Source of the DNA: an uncultured Eubacteriales bacterium
Lineage (GTDB): Bacteria > Bacillota > Clostridia > Oscillospirales > Acutalibacteraceae
DNA length: 64,000 bases
Assembly (NCBI GenBank): GCA_948527295.1
Contig: CAOSWK010000001.1
Span: forward strand, 79,010 to 143,009
Reading direction: 5' to 3'
Shown here piece by piece: positions 9,019 through 17,155 of the stretch (position 1 is its first letter; each line of letters starts with the position of its first letter). The notes under the pieces are model-generated. The model had not been told where the DNA came from. It did no database searches and saw only the letters and a program-made list of their open reading frames with translations. The position numbers and the translations under genes are program-made.

Positions 9019-10374
9019 ATGATACATAAATTTCGGCTAAACGGCCACAACATCGTGCTGGACGTCAACAGTGGCGCCGTTCATGTGTTGGACGACTTGG
9101 CCTTTGATATTTTGGATTTTGTTGACGAAGACATGCAGCCAAAGCTCAGTAGTGATGCGGTTGATGCTTTGAGTCAAACTTACGACCGCGCTGATATTGC
9201 GGGTGCGTACGCCGAATTATATGCGCTCTTTAAGAGTGGTCAGCTTTTTGCGGCCGATACATATCAGGGTTACACCTCTTTGCTCGTCAATGCGCCGATT
9301 AAATCTATGTGCATCAACATTGCGCACGACTGCAACCTGCGCTGCGAGTACTGTTTTGCTGCGAAGGGAGATTTTGGCACCGGTCGTGAGCTCATGCCGC
9401 TGCGCACCGCTAAGGCTGCTATCGATTTTATTGTTGAGCGCTCTGGGAACCGCCGCAACTTAGAGGTCGACTTTTTTGGTGGCGAGCCTTTGATGAATTT
9501 TGACGTTCTGAAGCGCACTGTTGAATATGCTCGCAGTTTGGAGCCGCTTTATAACAAGAATTTTCGGTTTACTGTTACTACGAATGGCTTGCTGCTAACA
9601 CCGGACAAAATTGACTTTATTAATCGCGAGATGTCCAATGTTGTGCTCTCTTTGGATGGCCGTCAGAACGTCAACGATAAGCTGCGTGTTACTCCAAATG
9701 GCCGCGGATGCTATGATCTGATCGTTCCAAAATATCAGGAGCTCGTTGCTGGCCGCGCTGGTAAGGATTATTACGTTCGTGGGACTTTTACTCGCAATAA
9801 CCTCGATTTTACCGCCGATGTCCTCAAGATATACGACCTGGGCTTCGATCAGATCTCTATTGAGCCGGTTGTTGCTGACTCTGCCTTGGATTATGCTATT
9901 TGTGAGGCCGATCTGCCCCGGATTTTCGACGAATATGCGACTTTGGCTAGGGAAATTGTTGCTCGCAAGAAAAACGGTCGATGCTTTAACTTTTTTCACT
10001 TTATGCTGGACCTTGATCAGGGCCCTTGCGCGATAAAACGGCTTCGCGGCTGCGGTTGCGGGAATGAATACGTCGCGGTTACGCCAAATGGCGACATTTA
10101 TCCTTGCCATCAGTTTGTGGGCGAGGACTGTTGGAAGATGGGCAACGTGCTCGAGAACACACTGGATGGCAGCATTAAGGATAGGTTTGCTCGCACGAAT
10201 GTTTACACCAAGGAAAAATGCCGCGGTTGCTGGGCGAAGTTCTTTTGCAGCGGCGGTTGCAACGCCAACAGTTGGCAATATGCCGGCGATATCGCTAAGG
10301 CTCACGATATTTCTTGCGAGCTCGAAAAAAAGCGTCTCGAATGCGCCTTGATGATAAAGGCTGCCACTTTATGA
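9019..10374 (+). CDS. scfB: SCIFF radical SAM maturase
   Basis: A 451-aa radical S-adenosylmethionine enzyme that forms thioether links in the ScfA peptide. The first part holds a peptide-recognition-like region (about residues 1-90). The radical SAM motif CNLRCEYC (C-x3-C-x2-C) is near residue 105, followed by EVDFFGGEPL. The C-terminal SPASM domain is rich in cysteines: CAIKRLRGCGCG near 340, YPCHQF near 362 and CRGCWAKFFCSGGC near 400. These bind auxiliary iron-sulfur clusters. A GCGGGAG site precedes the ATG. It is paired with scfA just upstream. Confidence 0.95.
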   Translation: MIHKFRLNGHNIVLDVNSGAVHVLDDLAFDILDFVDEDMQPKLSSDAVDALSQTYDRADIAGAYAELYALFKSGQLFAADTYQGYTSLLVNAPIKSMCINIAHDCNLRCEYCFAAKGDFGTGRELMPLRTAKAAIDFIVERSGNRRNLEVDFFGGEPLMNFDVLKRTVEYARSLEPLYNKNFRFTVTTNGLLLTPDKIDFINREMSNVVLSLDGRQNVNDKLRVTPNGRGCYDLIVPKYQELVAGRAGKDYYVRGTFTRNNLDFTADVLKIYDLGFDQISIEPVVADSALDYAICEADLPRIFDEYATLAREIVARKKNGRCFNFFHFMLDLDQGPCAIKRLRGCGCGNEYVAVTPNGDIYPCHQFVGEDCWKMGNVLENTLDGSIKDRFARTNVYTKEKCRGCWAKFFCSGGCNANSWQYAGDIAKAHDISCELEKKRLECALMIKAATL

Positions 10375-10394
10375 GCCTGCGATGGCAACGAAAA

Positions 10395-10426
10395 TGCGGA
10401 TACTCGGCTTGTTTGGAGTATCCGCA
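10395..10426. terminator. Terminator after scfB, also facing the phage operon
   Basis: An 11-bp perfect stem, TGCGGATACTC (10395-10405) with GAGTATCCGCA (10416-10426), is followed by a long T run on +. It ends the scfB transcript. The convergent tail-fibre gene stops 12 bp away, so it also insulates the phage block from the other side. Confidence 0.9.
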
Positions 10427-10437
10427 ATTTTTTATTT

Positions 10438-10911
10438 TTATTTGATCGCGATGTAGACGTATATCCCGTTCAGCTTGTTTAAATTGATGAGCCTGCCGTT
10501 GATTGGCGTGGCGGTTTGCGAGACCCGTATCGTTTTGGACAATATCGTGCCGCCTATCGAGCCCCCTTCTCCGGCCGACGTCAGGATCGTCGCATTGCAC
10601 ACCATATAATCGCCCTCTGCGTTATACTCCACCAGCGGCATTCCTCTGTAGAGCACGATCGCTAGCCTTGGATGAAAGTCCAGCGAAATCACCCTTACAG
10701 AGTTACCGTCACCGGTATAAGTCCCCACTACGAACGACGAGTTAAGAAGCTCCAGCCTTTCGGCCGTCATGTGAGCGTCTATGTCGTTTAAATGGTCGCT
10801 TATTACCTTGTCCAGCTTCTCGTTGTCCGACACAAAGTCCTCCCGAATCGGCTTGTCCGTTCCCAACCAGCTGTTTAGCCCCAAGTTTGCTGTTTTGTTG
10901 TTTGTTGGCAT
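10438..10911 (-). CDS. Putative phage short tail-fibre / host-contact protein
   Basis: A 157-aa protein and the last gene of the phage structural operon. The start is ATG 10911, 7 bp after AGGAGG. The N terminus (TANLGLNSWLGTDKP then EDFVSDNEKLDKVI) matches the opening of PBSX-type tail-fibre proteins. The C-terminal half is beta-rich and has no recognised receptor-binding domain. It is short compared with normal tail fibres. Assignment rests on position and the N-terminal pattern. Confidence 0.6.
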   Translation of the reverse strand: MPTNNKTANLGLNSWLGTDKPIREDFVSDNEKLDKVISDHLNDIDAHMTAERLELLNSSFVVGTYTGDGNSVRVISLDFHPRLAIVLYRGMPLVEYNAEGDYMVCNATILTSAGEGGSIGGTILSKTIRVSQTATPINGRLINLNKLNGIYVYIAIK

Positions 10912-10925
10912 TCTGCTTCCTCCTG

Positions 10926-11501
10926 CTACCATATTGGTACAAAATTTTCTATTTCATCCCAGGTTAAACTCATGGCATCCATTCTGTCAAATGTGTTCGA
11001 TCGTTCCTCGATAAATTGCCACTGTAAATTTCTAAAATCGAAAAAACATTCTAGATGCGCCGGCAAAAACTGAGATATTATCTGTTTTTTTATCTCTTTG
11101 TCCGAGCCCCTCACGTCTAGCGACAGGCAGTTTATATAGATTTTATTTTTTTCTGGCAGTTCGATTATATAGCCGTTTATGCCCACCGTCTTTAGCACGC
11201 TTTCTATGGCCGTTTTGTTGAAATCCGTTTCGCTGAGCGCCGATCTGTAGAGCAGCACGCCTCTTCTTTTTTCTATGGTCTCGTTTTTTTGCTCCGAGCC
11301 TATGGCCAGCTCCCGCATAGTTATGCCATAGCTTTGCGCCGTCACTACGAATCTTTCTTGCTCCAGCTCCGTCAGTTGTGCCTCTATTGCGTCCAACACC
11401 TCGGCATACGCCGCCAGTTCTGCTGTTATTACGCTGCTATCGCTCAAACTATAGATTCCAAGCGGGTGCAGTTTTTGCTTCATTGAATTTAGTATGCTCA
11501 T
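10926..11501 (-). CDS. Baseplate wedge protein, XkdU/YmfQ-like
   Basis: A 191-aa protein resembling the YmfQ/DUF2313 tail protein family (XkdU of PBSX), usually encoded right after the baseplate J protein. The N terminus is a helical bundle (LDAIEAQLTELEQERFVVTAQSYG spread over about residues 37-60) followed by an EKRRGVLLYRSAL segment. It follows the J gene by 6 bp. Role: outer part of the contractile-tail baseplate wedge, inferred from family and order. Confidence 0.72.
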   Translation of the reverse strand: MSILNSMKQKLHPLGIYSLSDSSVITAELAAYAEVLDAIEAQLTELEQERFVVTAQSYGITMRELAIGSEQKNETIEKRRGVLLYRSALSETDFNKTAIESVLKTVGINGYIIELPEKNKIYINCLSLDVRGSDKEIKKQIISQFLPAHLECFFDFRNLQWQFIEERSNTFDRMDAMSLTWDEIENFVPIW

Positions 11502-11507
11502 TGCGGA

Positions 11508-12572
11508 CTATCCCTTCTTTGAGATTTGCACCGACCCTTTTATCGCCAGCTGATTGGGCTCCATGTACCTGTCGATGCATATGCCTGGCTGTATATAGTA
11601 GTTTTCGACGCCCTGCACGTTGTAAATGGCGTTGCCTAGGACTGCGGTCAAAAACGCCTCGCCTATTTTTAGCGTGTTGAAATACTCTGTTATTCTCGTC
11701 TCGCAGCGCTTTCTCACGTCAGAATATTCGTACCCGGGCTTTATCGCTATCTGCACGCCCACCGCCACCGCGGTAAGCTCCGCCTTGTTCACCTTCACGT
11801 CAACGTTCAACTCGCGCGCCTCATTCAGCTCGGCCTGAATTTTATCTATGAGGTCGTCGCTTGGTGCTCCGCCTTTTGCCGCCACATAAACGTCCACAGT
11901 GCCGACGCCACGCTCTTTTGCCGCCACACTCGCCGAGTACACCCCGTCGTATTTTAGCACAAAGTCCTTATAGAACGCATTATTCGTGCCATTCGAGACA
12001 TTCTGATAGCTGTCCATCAAGCGTTCACGGAGCTCTTCGTCGGTCTCAGCGTCCATGCCTCCCACAAATGCGTCATCGTTTGTCACCGCAGTGATGCCTG
12101 GCGGCGGCGTTACCATAACTTTAACGGTTCCCACGCCCGTGTTCTGCATCGCTCCGCCAACTTCCGACTGCGCCGCCACTGTCACTGCGGTTTCTCCGGC
12201 CTTCAGCACGACAAACGCGGTGGTTACTACTCTCACGGGGTCAACGCCGTTCGTCGCGCAGACCGTGCCTTGCGGGATCGCCAAATCGTAATTTAAAGCC
12301 ACATTCCGCATAAATTTTAGCGTTCCAACCGACTTCACCGCCGATTTCCTAGTCAACCCTCGCTCCAACGCTAGATATTCCAATTGCTCGCCCATAGCAG
12401 TCTGCGCAAACATCTGATTCTTTAGCCATTCAACGTTGTTTTGCAAAGAAAACACCTCGCCCGCCAAAACCTTCATCCTGATGCCAATGTCCGAATCGTC
12501 ATTGATGCTCGCGCCGCTCAGCTCGGCGAACTTGCCCCTCATCCTCTCAAGAATCTCATCGTAGCTCTCCAT
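11508..12572 (-). CDS. Baseplate J / gp47-like protein (XkdT-like)
   Basis: A 354-aa core wedge protein of contractile-tail baseplates. Recognisable features are the N-terminal SYDEILERM region, the segment GAMQNTGVGTVKVMVTPPPG near residues 144-163 and the DAETDEELRERL motif near 184, which is the signature of Baseplate J proteins. Length is normal. Its stop overlaps nothing downstream, and its ATG overlaps the stop of the gp25-like gene by one base, typical of tightly packed phage genes. Confidence 0.88.
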   Translation of the reverse strand: MESYDEILERMRGKFAELSGASINDDSDIGIRMKVLAGEVFSLQNNVEWLKNQMFAQTAMGEQLEYLALERGLTRKSAVKSVGTLKFMRNVALNYDLAIPQGTVCATNGVDPVRVVTTAFVVLKAGETAVTVAAQSEVGGAMQNTGVGTVKVMVTPPPGITAVTNDDAFVGGMDAETDEELRERLMDSYQNVSNGTNNAFYKDFVLKYDGVYSASVAAKERGVGTVDVYVAAKGGAPSDDLIDKIQAELNEARELNVDVKVNKAELTAVAVGVQIAIKPGYEYSDVRKRCETRITEYFNTLKIGEAFLTAVLGNAIYNVQGVENYYIQPGICIDRYMEPNQLAIKGSVQISKKG

Positions 12573-12934
12573 TATATCGTCATCACCACTTCTTTTTCTG
12601 TATTGTTTACCGCCAAAATCACCGTTAGTTCGAGGTTTTCTCCGCCATTCGTCAAAGCAATCTTCACGTCGTCCACCGCCACTTCTGGAACTTCAATCAA
12701 AGCTTCCCGCGCCAAAGCCAAAGCTCGCTCCTTTATGTTGCCGTCGGTCGCCTTAAGGGTGTATAGCCGACTGCCAAGCGATTTGTCGTACACAAAGCTC
12801 CCCTTCTTCACCGTCAGCCGGATCAAAACCCGTTGCAAAAGCTCTTCGTAGCCCGCCAGTTCTATAGGTGTCCCCCGCGAGTTGCACAGAAAATCGCCAT
12901 TGCTAATCGCTGTATCCAAAATATCACCTCTCAT
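12572..12934 (-). CDS. gp25-like baseplate wedge protein (XkdS-like)
   Basis: A 120-aa protein of the phage gp25/W-like family. The N-terminal GDFLCNSRGTPIELAGYEELLQR segment and the SFVYDKSLGSRLY patch are typical of small lysozyme-like wedge proteins without catalytic residues. It sits between the spike and J genes as XkdS does in PBSX. In T4, gp25 initiates sheath polymerisation on the baseplate; a similar role is inferred. Confidence 0.75.
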   Translation of the reverse strand: MRGDILDTAISNGDFLCNSRGTPIELAGYEELLQRVLIRLTVKKGSFVYDKSLGSRLYTLKATDGNIKERALALAREALIEVPEVAVDDVKIALTNGGENLELTVILAVNNTEKEVVMTI

Positions 12935-13272
12935 CCTTCAAGCTCTCTGCCGTTTATCAGGACTTTTCCGTCGTTTTTTAGCACGATCTTGGCGCCACCG
13001 CTAGAATATAGCATCAGCTCACCGGGTTCAAGGCCGTCCGCTTGCTGATTTATTGCCCCCGTATAGACAAATCCCTGCTCGGTTGGCGTAACCACAGCCT
13101 TGGTGCCGATCGGCGGGATGGAGACTATTCCAAAAGGCGCAGCAGTACTGATTTCTCTGTGCTCCTGCTCCGACTGCACCGTAACAGTGCCATCCTGCGT
13201 AGACGTGACCTCTCCCGTCTTGGCGCCCCTAGCCTGCTTGCACGCACCACTTATCTGCTTCGATATCCACAC
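12931..13272 (-). CDS. Baseplate spike protein, gpV-like
   Basis: A 113-aa protein with an OB-fold-like N-terminal region containing a repeated VTV-Q-E pattern and PFGIVSIPPIGTKAVV near residues 47-62, as seen in gpV/gp45-like phage spikes. The C terminus (LMLYSSGGAKIVLKNDGKVLINGREL) reads like the beta-helical tip of short spikes. It lies between the hub and gp25 genes, where PBSX has xkdR. It overlaps the gp25-like gene by 4 bp. Confidence 0.7.
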   Translation of the reverse strand: MWISKQISGACKQARGAKTGEVTSTQDGTVTVQSEQEHREISTAAPFGIVSIPPIGTKAVVTPTEQGFVYTGAINQQADGLEPGELMLYSSGGAKIVLKNDGKVLINGRELEG

Positions 13273-13279
13273 GCCCTCA

Positions 13280-14242
13280 TCACTCCTTTAGCAACGTTAT
13301 CGTGGTAAACTCGCCGGCCCTGCTGAGTTTGTACTCTACCTCGTAAATTTTCAGACCCTCTATCCTTCCCAATACGTCGTCGTTTATCTGGCATCGGGTC
13401 CCGATCTTCGCCTGCACCGCGTTGGGGCATTTTACCGTAATCTCGCAAAACTTCCTCTTGGCGTTCTCAATCATCTGCTCCGCGGTTTTCACCGAAACCT
13501 TCTTGTCCGAAATCCCAGTAATAGTGTCCTCCGACATGCTAATGAACTTTCGCCGGCTGATGCCACGGTCGATGAGCCCCTGATCCCTAATCGTGGCCGC
13601 GTAAATCGCACTATATTGCTCGCAGACTGTGATCTCCGAAATCAGCTTGTATCGGCTGTACTTCTGGCTTATCGCGCTATAATTGACGCCCCCGCTAGAA
13701 GAATTCGAAAACATCAGCGGCCTAGAGTCCGTATCTCCCGCAATATCGATGGTTCCGTCCGCATTCACAATCGGAAAGCTGTTGAGGCAAACGCTGCAAA
13801 AAAGCTCCAAAACGTCCCACTCGCTCATGCCCTTCTCCACCTCAATCGTCGCGTTAAAGCTCGACTGCTCGCCATTAATCGCGCTAAACCCATAGGGCTT
13901 TATGTGCCGCCTAAAGATTATGTCCAACGACGGGCGTTTGTAAGTCTGGGGAGTCGCTTCGTTATCGATCAACACTGCAGCCTTGCTTCTGGATTTTATC
14001 GTCAAAAAGCAGCCCGTTGCGGTCACTTCAAATTTTTGCTCGTCCACAATACCGTCAAAAAACAGCTGCGATGCCTCTTCCGCGTAAACTGCGATGCTCT
14101 TGTACTCCGGGTGATTTTCCTTGCTAAAAAAAACTGCAGTCAAGCTGTCTGCAGGCGCCTCGCGGGACTTATTTATCTGTACGCTGTAGGCCGGGCCCAG
14201 GTTCCGCTGCGCTCCGGACGTCGTCGTCGCTACGTATATCAT
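13280..14242 (-). CDS. Tail hub protein, XkdQ / gpD-like
   Basis: A 320-aa baseplate hub protein (gp27/gpD fold), which forms the ring joining tail tube and spike. The order of beta-strand-rich domains and the segment KSIAVYAEEASQLFFDGIVDEQ near residues 48-69 match XkdQ-like proteins. The C terminus (GRIEGLKIYEVEYKLSRAGEFTTITLLK) is the usual ending. The start ATG overlaps the stop of the LysM-protein gene (ATGA-type coupling). Confidence 0.78.
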   Translation of the reverse strand: MIYVATTTSGAQRNLGPAYSVQINKSREAPADSLTAVFFSKENHPEYKSIAVYAEEASQLFFDGIVDEQKFEVTATGCFLTIKSRSKAAVLIDNEATPQTYKRPSLDIIFRRHIKPYGFSAINGEQSSFNATIEVEKGMSEWDVLELFCSVCLNSFPIVNADGTIDIAGDTDSRPLMFSNSSSGGVNYSAISQKYSRYKLISEITVCEQYSAIYAATIRDQGLIDRGISRRKFISMSEDTITGISDKKVSVKTAEQMIENAKRKFCEITVKCPNAVQAKIGTRCQINDDVLGRIEGLKIYEVEYKLSRAGEFTTITLLKE

Positions 14243-14763
14243 CGCAATCTTACCCTCTCGCCTAATTCTAGCTGGTTCGGGCTTTTTATGTTCCTGTTAA
14301 GCGACAACAGCTGCTCTACCGGCACTTCGAACCTCGCCGCAATGCTCCAAAGCGTGTCGCCCTCTAGCACCGTGTAGAAGTCCTCCTGCGCCGTCATGTT
14401 TGCTGTGCTCTGCGTCAAGTCCTCCCAAAACTCAAAGCTGTAGCTGACGCTGTTTGGCAGGTAAGTTCCCGTCAGCTCCAGCGCCTTAAAGACCGCCAAA
14501 AACGACTCCAGCCCCGGCAAAGACAGATATCCGCTGCCGCCCTGCTTGAAAACGCTAAACAGCGTCCCATACTGATCGGCGCAGCCCTCTCCAAAAAACT
14601 GTCCGCGCCCTGAAACCACGCGCTTTTCCCGTCCATAATCCTGCATCATGCTCCCCCGAAACGGGATCATCACTTCTTTTATGTCTCTCCTTACCGCAAT
14701 CTCTAGCGTCGACGGGTTGTGCGGCCAAATGTAATCCTTAAATTTCATCACGTTCAAGTTCAT
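14239..14763 (-). CDS. LysM-tail baseplate protein, XkdP-like
   Basis: A 174-aa protein whose N-terminal about 120 residues resemble the XkdP/gp53-like hub-wedge adaptor of contractile tails. It ends in one LysM domain (YTVLEGDTLWSIAARF...LLSLNRNIKSPNQLELGERVRL, about residues 128-174), a glycan-binding module. It normally follows the tape-measure gene; here it follows only a 109-aa ORF, overlapping it by 4 bp. Confidence 0.85.
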   Translation of the reverse strand: MNLNVMKFKDYIWPHNPSTLEIAVRRDIKEVMIPFRGSMMQDYGREKRVVSGRGQFFGEGCADQYGTLFSVFKQGGSGYLSLPGLESFLAVFKALELTGTYLPNSVSYSFEFWEDLTQSTANMTAQEDFYTVLEGDTLWSIAARFEVPVEQLLSLNRNIKSPNQLELGERVRLR

Positions 14764-15089
14764 ATCTTTTCCGCTCCAGTCTGCGTGTCAAAATTCCTGT
14801 TGTAGCGCATCGCGTCAAACTCCATCTTCTCGTAAACCTCTTTTATGTCGCTAAAACCCTCGCCCGCAGATTCGCCACCGTACCCGGCCACGCTTGGCAT
14901 CGTCATATCTCCAGCGCCGCTAAATGGCATCGTGCCGGGATCTATGCTCATATTAGCAACGCTCGTTTGGCTTTGAGGCTGAATCTGGCTAAAATCAAAA
15001 TTCTGTATGCTGCTTTTGTACTGGCTGTTTCTGGCCGAAATCTGCGCATATTGCCTCAAGATCCCTTCAAATATATGCATTCTCAACAC
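14760..15089 (-). CDS. 109-aa protein in the tape-measure position
   Basis: This small ORF occupies the slot where PBSX-type phages carry a tape-measure gene of several hundred to over a thousand codons. It overlaps the frameshifted chaperone extension by 23 bp and the LysM gene by 4 bp, so nothing else fits between them. The middle is rich in Ser, Gln, Met and Gly (about residues 35-75), flanked by helical ends. No membrane helix or hydrolase motif of a tape measure is visible. It could be a radically shortened tape measure or an unrelated filler. It is intact. Confidence 0.6.
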   Translation of the reverse strand: MLRMHIFEGILRQYAQISARNSQYKSSIQNFDFSQIQPQSQTSVANMSIDPGTMPFSGAGDMTMPSVAGYGGESAGEGFSDIKEVYEKMEFDAMRYNRNFDTQTGAEKI

Positions 15090-15267
15090 CGCACTTTCTT
15101 TTATATTCGTCTAAATCGAAGCTCTCATTAAACACGTACTCTTGGCGGCACCCCCCTTGCGAGTTTGCCTCATCATCGAGCACCATGTTTATGTAGCAAT
15201 ACAAGTAGTCGGATTCTGTCATGGCCCTAGCGGCGGGCTCGCTCGGCAACTTGTTGAACCGCTGCAA
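15067..15267 (-). CDS. Tail assembly chaperone extension, read by -1 frameshift
   Basis: A 66-codon frame opening at TTG 15267. It has the hallmark of the second part of phage tail assembly chaperones: an uninterrupted frame continuing 13 codons further upstream (LNTPFQRARWAI) into the end of the first chaperone frame. That frame ends with nine consecutive adenines. A -1 slip would give a fused product of about 208 aa. An AAGGTGG before the TTG leaves independent initiation possible. Confidence 0.7.
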   Translation of the reverse strand: MQRFNKLPSEPAARAMTESDYLYCYINMVLDDEANSQGGCRQEYVFNESFDLDEYKRKCGVENAYI

Positions 15268-15299
15268 TATCGCCCACCTTGCCCTTTGAAACGGTGTAT

Positions 15300-15692
15300 T
15301 TAATTTTTTTTTAGCTGCTCAATCTCAAGGCTCCCCAGCATGTCAAAACCAACGTAGTCCCGCCTAAGCGCGCTATATTCCCTCGCCACAGTTAGCATGT
15401 CTTCGGGCGTCAGAGTAGTCATCAGCTCGTTGGTGTTACTAAAAATCGGGTTAAAGCTATAATCCGTCAGGCTCATCACGCATAGACACGCGTTTTCTGC
15501 CACTGGAGCTGCCTTTTCGCGTTCAAAACCATCGTTGATTAGCTTTAGCGTCAGTGTTTGCGCCATTTTTTCGCACACCAGCATGTCGTAGACCGACAGC
15601 AAATTTATGTACGCCCGCTTGTTTTTGCGCAGGCTCACCTGCCGCCGGATCTTCCCCTTGTGCACCTCGAACTCCTTTACTGCCTTCTCCAA
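15300..15692 (-). CDS. Tail assembly chaperone, XkdN-like
   Basis: A 130-aa mostly helical protein encoded just after the tail tube, the position of XkdN/gpG-type chaperones that bind the tape measure during tail assembly. It ends in ...LKKN followed by TAA inside an A-rich tract that is a good -1 slippery site. No catalytic motifs are present. That a chaperone is retained although no normal tape measure is encoded is odd. Confidence 0.75.
   Translation of the reverse strand: MEKAVKEFEVHKGKIRRQVSLRKNKRAYINLLSVYDMLVCEKMAQTLTLKLINDGFEREKAAPVAENACLCVMSLTDYSFNPIFSNTNELMTTLTPEDMLTVAREYSALRRDYVGFDMLGSLEIEQLKKN
15304..15313 (-). promoter_or_regulatory. Probable programmed -1 frameshift site
   Basis: On the coding (-) strand the end of the chaperone reads CTA AAA AAA AAT TAA. 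The nine A residues (15304-15312) let two lysine codons re-pair one base back. Translation would then continue AAA TTA AAT ACA in the frame of the 66-codon extension. This matches the two-product arrangement of tail assembly chaperone genes. Confidence 0.65.
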
Positions 15693-15696
15693 CGAG

Positions 15697-16080
15697 CTAA
15701 ACCTCCATCCTTTTGGTCGCGATCAGAGTCACGTTCTCCAACACAGAGCTGTTTATCGACGCCGACTCATTGATGCCCGACCACTCACAACCAGAGTAAA
15801 TTATCTTTCTGTCGGGCTTTACGATGACCAAATTAAAATTATGCAGCTCATAAAAGTTAACGCGGTTGTTGGGATTCTCCTCGCATGCGTACACTCGCGA
15901 GAGCTCCACCGTATGATGAACCTTGCCCGCAATGGCGCCCACCGGCTCGTCTTGACCAAATGCCTCTATATATTTGCTCTCGCACGTGGACTTCGCCTTG
16001 TAGCTCTCGACCACGGCCAGCTTTCTGCCGTTCACCTCCAGATATACGTCCTTGCTCGTCGGAAACGCTATATTTAGCAT
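15697..16080 (-). CDS. Phage tail tube protein, XkdM-like
   Basis: A 127-aa beta-rich protein encoded immediately after the sheath gene, where contractile phages encode the inner tube. The pattern of strands and the segment IYSGCEWSGINESASINSS near residues 93-111 resemble XkdM-type tube proteins, in which hexameric rings stack into the tube. Spacing to the chaperone gene is 4 bp. Assigned from order and size plus weak motif similarity. Confidence 0.72.
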   Translation of the reverse strand: MLNIAFPTSKDVYLEVNGRKLAVVESYKAKSTCESKYIEAFGQDEPVGAIAGKVHHTVELSRVYACEENPNNRVNFYELHNFNLVIVKPDRKIIYSGCEWSGINESASINSSVLENVTLIATKRMEV

Positions 16081-16101
16081 AATACAACACCTTCTTTGTC
16101 T

Positions 16102-17151
16102 CTAAACGTTTATGTTCGCGGTTATGTGGATCTGGTTGATGCCCTGTGCAACGGTAAAGTCGAGCTCCACTATGCACACAGTGGCGTCGTCGCTGGACTT
16201 ATACACATTCGGCACCGCATACGATTCTATAACATTTGCATCCAAAAACTCCTGCAACTTGACCGTCACTTGGCTGCTTATTGCGCTTCTTGTGGTAGTG
16301 TTGTTTTTCGCCGTCGAGATATTCTCCCGCAGCGTCTCTCTGACCGCCCGTATTATCTCGTCGATTATCAAAATCGTGTTCAGCTCTTTGAAGGTCTTGT
16401 CCGCAACCCCGTCCGTAGTCGTCCTAGAGGTCACCGCGCGGATGACTTCTACTCGCCCGGCCACAACCTCAAACGGAATTATCCCGTTCGTGATGTACTC
16501 GTCCACCTCGGCCTCGCTAAGGTTCTTGCTCAGTTTGGAGATATTCTCAAAGCCCGCTCCGTTAAAAGATTGCGATGGATCGGTGTATTGAGAGATTATC
16601 GCAGCCAGAGCCGCACTCAAAATGCAGCCAGAAAGCTCCTCTCCCTGTGAGTCTATCGGATTCTGAGCCACCAATAAGATCCGCTCGCTGTTAAAGTTGT
16701 TCGCCCACGCCGCAAGATCAGATTCATTACGGTCGGCTGCCAAAATCCCGATTCTCTCTCGCTTGCTCCGAGAAGCCTCAACAACACTTTGCATCAACAG
16801 CTGCTGAATCGCTAATTCTGTGCTGTCGCAAATTACAACGCCAATGCCATCGGTCTCAGCTATCAGCTTGAATGCCGCCTCGTACGCTGCGCTCGTGTTT
16901 GCCCTCACAGAAACAGCCGCAATGCTGCCGGCCCCATTCTCTAAAACGGCTTTGTGCAGCGCGTACATGGCGCTCGCCTCTCCAAACACCGCCTTGGCGT
17001 CCGCCAGCTTTTGCAGGCTATATACCGTGTTCGGCTCCGCCCCAGACTGCGCTATAATCGCGATGCTTTTCTCCATCTTTTTTGAGTACAACACCCCAGA
17101 CGTCTGGTAGTCGGAGTATATGCCCGGCCTCTGTTTTGCTATGGTAGTCAA
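16102..17151 (-). CDS. Contractile tail sheath protein, XkdK-like
   Basis: A 349-aa sheath protein. The N terminus carries the RPGIYSDYQTS pattern and the C terminus the region where sheath subunits exchange strands with neighbours. Its presence shows the particle is of the contractile (myovirus/PBSX) type. It is somewhat shorter than XkdK of PBSX (about 466 aa), suggesting loss of an outer decoration domain. Confidence 0.85.
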   Translation of the reverse strand: MTTIAKQRPGIYSDYQTSGVLYSKKMEKSIAIIAQSGAEPNTVYSLQKLADAKAVFGEASAMYALHKAVLENGAGSIAAVSVRANTSAAYEAAFKLIAETDGIGVVICDSTELAIQQLLMQSVVEASRSKRERIGILAADRNESDLAAWANNFNSERILLVAQNPIDSQGEELSGCILSAALAAIISQYTDPSQSFNGAGFENISKLSKNLSEAEVDEYITNGIIPFEVVAGRVEVIRAVTSRTTTDGVADKTFKELNTILIIDEIIRAVRETLRENISTAKNNTTTRSAISSQVTVKLQEFLDANVIESYAVPNVYKSSDDATVCIVELDFTVAQGINQIHITANINV

Positions 17152-17155
17152 AAAA

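Noticed and set aside
14239..14763. LysM protein as a possible cell-lysis enzyme of the phage
   Set aside because: The LysM follows a baseplate adaptor domain and no catalytic domain is present; it is the XkdP-type structural protein.
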